Positions 62,501 through 64,000 of a stretch of DNA of 64,000 nt are shown one piece after another. The position numbers and the translations under genes are program-made. Origin of the DNA: Paraflavitalea pollutisoli (GTDB taxonomy: Bacteria > Bacteroidota > Bacteroidia > Chitinophagales > Chitinophagaceae). The stretch covers positions 372,001-436,000 of the forward strand of contig NZ_JARKMX010000008.1 of NCBI RefSeq assembly GCF_029360705.1, in the 5' to 3' direction. Every line of letters starts with the position of its first letter. The first letter of the stretch is position 1. Under the pieces are notes generated by a model. That model was not told the origin of the DNA. It did not search any database and was given only the letters and a program-made list of their open reading frames with translations.

Positions 62501-64000
62501 TACCTGTCGGGTCTGGGCAATATACTGACGACACCGGGTAACTATGTGTTCACCGTAGACCTCCCGACGATCAAAACAACGGGCCAGGTAGCGGGTATGG
62601 CACAACAGTCGGTTACCCTGACGGTCGACAATGCAGGACCAGCGATCGTGAAGCTGGAAACATCGGCCACCGGTGGCCTGGATGCGCAGCATATACCATT
62701 CGTGAAGATCGAGTTTACGGAGCCTGCGGTCGGCTTTAACACCGCCGCGCTCAGTCTCCGGTGGAATGGTCAGGTGGTACCGATCACTTTCGATATGTTG
62801 TCGAATACCGACCTGCAACACTGGACAGCCGGCAACTTCGGTATGCTGACTTATCCCGACGGCGAGTATGTGTTCACGATCGATCTGAGCCTGGTAAAAG
62901 ATGCGCTGGGCAATGCGGGTACAGGTACACAAACGGTTAGCTGGACGGTCAACCGTTCTGCGCTGATCACGATCAGCAACCTGAAGGTGGCGCCCGATGC
63001 CGGTTACAGCGACAACGATAACATCACCAATGGTCAGCACCTGCAGGTACAGTTTAGCCTGAGTGCGGCCGCCACACAAGTGACGGTGTCACAAACCGAC
63101 CTGAGTGGTGAAACGGTGTTGAATACGGTACAAAATGTGGTGGCGGGCAATACGTCGATACCGGTTACCCTCTTCAAAGGTGGTAATACAGGTATCCGGG
63201 TGATGGCTAGCGGCGCCAATGGTGGCATCGATACGGCCGACGTGCAATTGTTCGTGGATGATGCTCCGCTGACAGCCTCCTGGTTGTTGAAGAATGATAC
63301 GAGTATGGCACGGCAGATGGATACGGTGATGCTGAAGTTTGGTGCGAAACTGCTGAGCAATGCCCAGGTGGACACAGCCCTGAAACTGACCCGCAATGGC
63401 GTGGCGGTCACGGTGGCCGGTCTGGCGGTGCGCGCACTCAATGACACGGTATATACGGTGAGTGGTTTGCGCAGCGGAAGTACAGCACCGGGCGCTTACA
63501 AACTGGTCATCAATGCAGCTCCATTTAGTAAATACACGAGTGGTAAACCGGGCGATGGACTGGTAGCCGTCAACTGGACGGTCGTATCTACCAACCGGGC
63601 ACCGGTGGCCAACGCGGGTACGGATGTGGTCGTCAACGAGGGTACGGTGGTCGCGCTGGACGGTTCGGCTTCCTCAGATCCTGATGGAGATGTACTGACC
63701 TATACCTGGGTGGCGCCGGAAGGCATCGAGCTCGATGATTCCACACTGGCTAAGCCTTCCTTTATAGCAACGGCAGCCCACCGCGGTAAAACGTATTCGC
63801 TGCTGCTGGTGGTCAGTGATGGTAACCTGATTTCGACTGATGTGGTGGAGGTGAAGATCGATGGAGCGCCTACGGGCCTGATCGTTTCGGCCAAAGCCTT
63901 CCTGCACGGCCCGTATGTGGCGGCAACCGGCAATATGACGGATAGCTTGCGGAAGAAAGGACTGATCCCCACGATCGATCCTTACCCTGCCCTTGGCTTC
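53564..64000 (+). CDS. Giant secreted multidomain surface protein (3' end outside the window)
   Basis: The frame is open from ATG 53564 to the right edge, 3479 residues without a stop. Signal peptide to about 28, then four tandem about 80-90 residue repeats (33-353; core YF-D-DPG-G-G and GFHRLY-R). Further modules: PKD-like (459-536), Ig-like (540-610), MBG-type (695-770), CARDB (853-970), several Calx-beta-like repeats (980-1386; LTITNLPADITEGGSVNFRI), a second CARDB (1394-1516), a carboxypeptidase-regulatory-like module (1846-1900), a Cys-rich island (2056-2212), a large conserved-looking core (2389-2693; SAQPKIIENEKGLAINF), bacterial Ig-like domains (2806-3340) and a PKD domain (3346-3430). 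The last residues (AKAFLHGPYV, RKKGLIPTIDPYPALGF) are the module that normally precedes a T9SS sorting signal, so export by T9SS is expected. Adhesion is likely. Minus-strand frames here are antisense shadows. Confidence 0.88.
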   Translation, partial: MRTFLQQAYKYTLAVVVLLLSVCADSIAQSITKVEYFVDTDPGIGNGTTVSVTPGTDVTASFQVNLTALTAGFHRLYTRGYIPPYQVTENGSPVTKGGWSHTSSRSIYKEDFTTINSPVSNVVAGEYFVDADPGIGKGTGIPLTPGQDLTSVIFAFNINSYSAGFHRLYIRFKNADGVWGHTNSRTFYKEDLSASNGTVPNVVKGEYYFDTDPGFGAGINIPLTPGTDIANIAFTADVTSLTEGFHRLYLRFKDASGQWATTNNRTFYKDALLTVNNTPANVVKLEYYIDTDPGFGNGTNVPVTPGTDLNNITFALNMDNVSIGNHTLYVRALDDKGRWSLTNLGAFKVDPPSELIISLGTINGVLCAGAPVTVPFSVNAPFGSNNIFTAQLSDGNGNFGNPTNIGTLTGRESDTIDATIPAHFGASSNYRIRVIGSSPNDTSGNSPALRILRKPENFWITGANTTCIGNQTYTATNLVIGNYKFEWSIDGGGTMDTTAGTNIITWTGGGQHIVTLKVTNDCGSTTVTFTVFVYTRVPQKKPVLTVSGRNLSIPGYVATDSANGYQWYKNGVAISGATGSSYSAVGDGSFTAAYKNTCGEGPQSDATTFVGDRQPQTITFPAVPDQIYGGGEVKLAATTTSGLPITYTILSGPGQLRNDTLVILGAGTIRIRAFQAGNETYNEATTEINVVVKPIAGTVTLNNLSLVYNGAGRVPTVTTVPAGLPVSITYNGTAAVPVNAGTYEVIATINTSNYTGADTASFTIQKAAQTINLGAIPDKVVGSDPFKVTVNASSGLPVALSLVTTPAGIAVLSTDTISISGAGTVVVKANQAGNANYLAATEVTDTFLVVQTPDLTVSNVTAPATSVGPNDVVTINWRVTNIGTGAANGDWTERLYMQSAAGQNRTLIQTVTYSNASALSTNGFVNRSATVTIPALFDIGDQGVFVVELLPGTTVKEAPGTQANNTGVQATAWSASKLLTIELAATQLTEGAPAVNGAVKRTGSYAAPLTVNLSVSNPSRITVPVTVTIPAGQAGTTFTIAAPDNATLDATLADSVIAIATGYGSGKVRIQVLDNDQASLTITNLPADITEGGSVNFRINTNLASSTALTVFLTSTSTTRFPVPASVTIPAGALFVDVPVTLVQDNIPQIAVAVTINAGAANHNPATGVINVNDDDIPGLELVFETNLVSEGAGAFATKATLKRAANSSNAAFTANLTANLPNTLIIPASISLAAGENEKTFNVGVVDNSLADGQRVVSLTASVFVNACGCSAPPSTVGSVTANLTITDNDGQALTITAPVLTLPEGLANAGTIRITRNSATTAGMIVTLSSSNTNEATLPPSVVIPAGAAYVDVPVTTINDNVADGDKQVYFQATSAGFSTGSIWVIVSDRNKPDLQVPLVKLNSNTIQAMSTFSYQVTVTNTGFSTAPAGVVVRGYLSKDNVFDLADSLISSDVINTSIPAGQSAQVVNAVQMPNLPGQYNLIYEVNPDLTMEELLTTNNTSNPLSIFINPDYTATAIVNATWFLKGAAIPVTGVATKSNGTPAANAKVEVYVLTNGLRRELTATTNASGQYSVQFEPLANEAGHYTVGASFPGLKATAEQDNFDILGVVINNNTPLQAKVTLNQTLTGTIPVQNVSNKSLAQFTLKPVALPNGATIKFDTVANLAGNSTIQLGYSIKGTVLSTGNFFESVSLQALATEGTIQTTNMFYFCQAERAYLVSDLTKIEVRASQTAGQRVVTAMLINRGAGNTGNITVTLPQVKWLSSVTPLTLGGINTGDTTLVVLKFEALEEVPFNYPINGSINIAAQNGNNFSIPFTFEKKAESNGAVKVAVVNQFTYYSEGQPKVAGAHVVIKNYFTGEVYAEGNTDASGFFNATNIPQGKHRVVVEKEKHLPYDGTVMVNPGETTNISAFINYQAITFSWTVVPTAIQDQYDITLTTKFETHVPMPVVTIDMPKDMPQLSGSETFAFNVTLTNHGLIAAENVELNLPKEDPEYEFVTNYVSANLNAQSSIQVPVIMRRRTTPLAGGRMGISLASLSPELAMRSSSGGYTCQDYTFVLYMYKCELATGLWQKVGTLINYSGRSCVGGPSTSDGILIGGGSFPYGGNGIYFNIPCAFCVLPGAGPRGETPAYTEEKKSCMQCINDLIGAAFDCGVPDGGVGGTIQCITGVKLDNGNWVDYVKCFLPDFTPPWIKCPMSIIDAINTCSNTAVGSSGRMAQNNAKTAAGELGAVFLQLRDDIQFVLNAYSLHDKWSREYMGNIIDNAAWSDLKPMMATQLSNVDSIKPDKQAAILAAMTGYDIQPSVLQAFFTRWNTSVYARSQAIYAPNAQYPNIINWNNVKMYSDSIIYYHNTSIDRGYTGLNDMYMKTRKDLDVALEQQSQQAVCASVTVQFSQKLTMTREAFEGTLDIFNGHPTDKMDSLSVTLQITDENGVPSNGLFEIQTKSLTNLANVTGTGIINAQQRGMVKFLFIPEIGAAPQVPKVYNFSGFVRYWDPYAKAMVNMPLSKVPLTVNPSPNLMLHYFMQRNILGDDALTSPKIEPSVPAELAVMVENQGYGPAVNMMISSAQPKIIENEKGLAINFNLIGSNLQGQPRNLGVTDINFGTIPALSTRIGQWYFTSSLLGKFVSYEANVVHANSFGNPDLSLVKGVKLHELTKSIKAYGALDDGITDFLVNDLFDVNDQPDIIYFSQGNKTAKVSPATAGNFSGAPTAPAFSTTLTVTPSVVGWNYIKLTDPGNNEFEIESVTRSDGQAIPLDNAWLTFVTLPVSRPPVYENKFHFVDTFSTQAATTYTVVWKAKPQTVPAIVSINGAPTQVSATQVKELTVVFNKGIDAATFTKEDMTLTFQGGANLIDNSVVITRMDSATFKVDLSNLTTGNGFYNFTVQATEVADLFGNKGEEGKNVTWSQFLTIPTVEAFLAIPASKTAVNFDTIQVLFNLPIDRTTVTPAKFIITKDGVTQSGSVVIDSVRADNKLFYLSGLGNILTTPGNYVFTVDLPTIKTTGQVAGMAQQSVTLTVDNAGPAIVKLETSATGGLDAQHIPFVKIEFTEPAVGFNTAALSLRWNGQVVPITFDMLSNTDLQHWTAGNFGMLTYPDGEYVFTIDLSLVKDALGNAGTGTQTVSWTVNRSALITISNLKVAPDAGYSDNDNITNGQHLQVQFSLSAAATQVTVSQTDLSGETVLNTVQNVVAGNTSIPVTLFKGGNTGIRVMASGANGGIDTADVQLFVDDAPLTASWLLKNDTSMARQMDTVMLKFGAKLLSNAQVDTALKLTRNGVAVTVAGLAVRALNDTVYTVSGLRSGSTAPGAYKLVINAAPFSKYTSGKPGDGLVAVNWTVVSTNRAPVANAGTDVVVNEGTVVALDGSASSDPDGDVLTYTWVAPEGIELDDSTLAKPSFIATAAHRGKTYSLLLVVSDGNLISTDVVEVKIDGAPTGLIVSAKAFLHGPYVAATGNMTDSLRKKGLIPTIDPYPALGF
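53663..54620 (+). repeat. Four tandem about 240-bp coding repeats at the start of the giant gene
   Basis: Units begin near 53663, 53936, 54176 and 54416. Each encodes a strand EYF/YxDxDPGxGxG, IPLTPGTD, and GFHRLYxRxKD..G.W followed by R.FYK. The first unit carries about 10 extra residues (YIPPYQVTEN region). Similarity at DNA level is moderate, so the expansion is not very recent. Confidence 0.8.

Overview
The window looks like a chromosomal piece of a Bacteroidota member, most likely Chitinophagaceae (Chitinophaga or Niastella type). This rests on family content read from the translations, not on a search: several 790-820 residue MacB/FtsX permeases, LytS/LytTR two-component genes, a Reg_prop/Y_Y_Y hybrid sensor, an ECF sigma factor, GH78 and GH95 enzymes, a DUF3276 (PUR-like) protein, a type IX secretion (T9SS) type A sorting protein, and promoters with the Bacteroidota -7 element TAnnTTTG. 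No rRNA, tRNA, CRISPR array, transposase or phage gene was seen.

Layout. 0-3.6 kb: the 3' end of a trypsin-like protease with TPR repeats, a Cys-rich small protein, a CNNM/CorC-type CBS protein and two small exported or lipoproteins. 3.6-4.07 kb: gene-free, with an 11-bp tandem repeat and a large hairpin. 4.07-8.9 kb: two consecutive MacB-like permeases. 9.0-17.6 kb: one minus-strand run of an esterase with an STN-like N-terminus, a GH78 rhamnosidase, a GH95 fucosidase with an inserted jelly-roll domain, a Crp-type regulator and a membrane protein; this looks like a small pectin or rhamnogalacturonan side-chain locus without SusC/SusD. 17.9-23.0 kb: a membrane protein, an ArsR regulator whose C-terminus is lost, and an M23 peptidase followed 13 bp later by an FtsX-type permease. 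23.3-25.6 kb: a LytS kinase/LytTR regulator pair and a short AraC-type protein. 25.7-31 kb: an orphan ECF sigma factor, an NAD(P)-binding protein, an acyltransferase, an OmpA-domain protein and a one-TM protein.

31.2-37.3 kb is a signalling island: two overlapping paralogous LytS kinases, one LytTR regulator, and, convergent with a 1-bp gap, a 1043-residue propeller sensor whose ATP-binding domain looks degenerate. 37.5-50.3 kb holds mixed genes: a DUF5602 lipoprotein, a hemerythrin-like protein, a VOC/glyoxalase protein, a T9SS cargo protein, threonine aldolase, phosphoglucose isomerase, a DUF3276 protein, an ABC exporter and an MBL-fold hydrolase. 50.6-64 kb carries cell-surface genes: a PNPOx-fold protein, a collagen-like lipoprotein, a beta-helix protein, and a giant secreted protein (at least 3479 residues) that is open from 53564 to the right edge.

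Several genes begin with TTG, and two have a perfect -7 element only 4 bases before ATG, suggesting leaderless mRNAs. I found no clearly new defence or mobile system. The best candidates for undescribed biology are the M23/FtsX pair, the four-gene LytS/LytTR/propeller island, the domain-fused carbohydrate enzymes and the giant surface protein.
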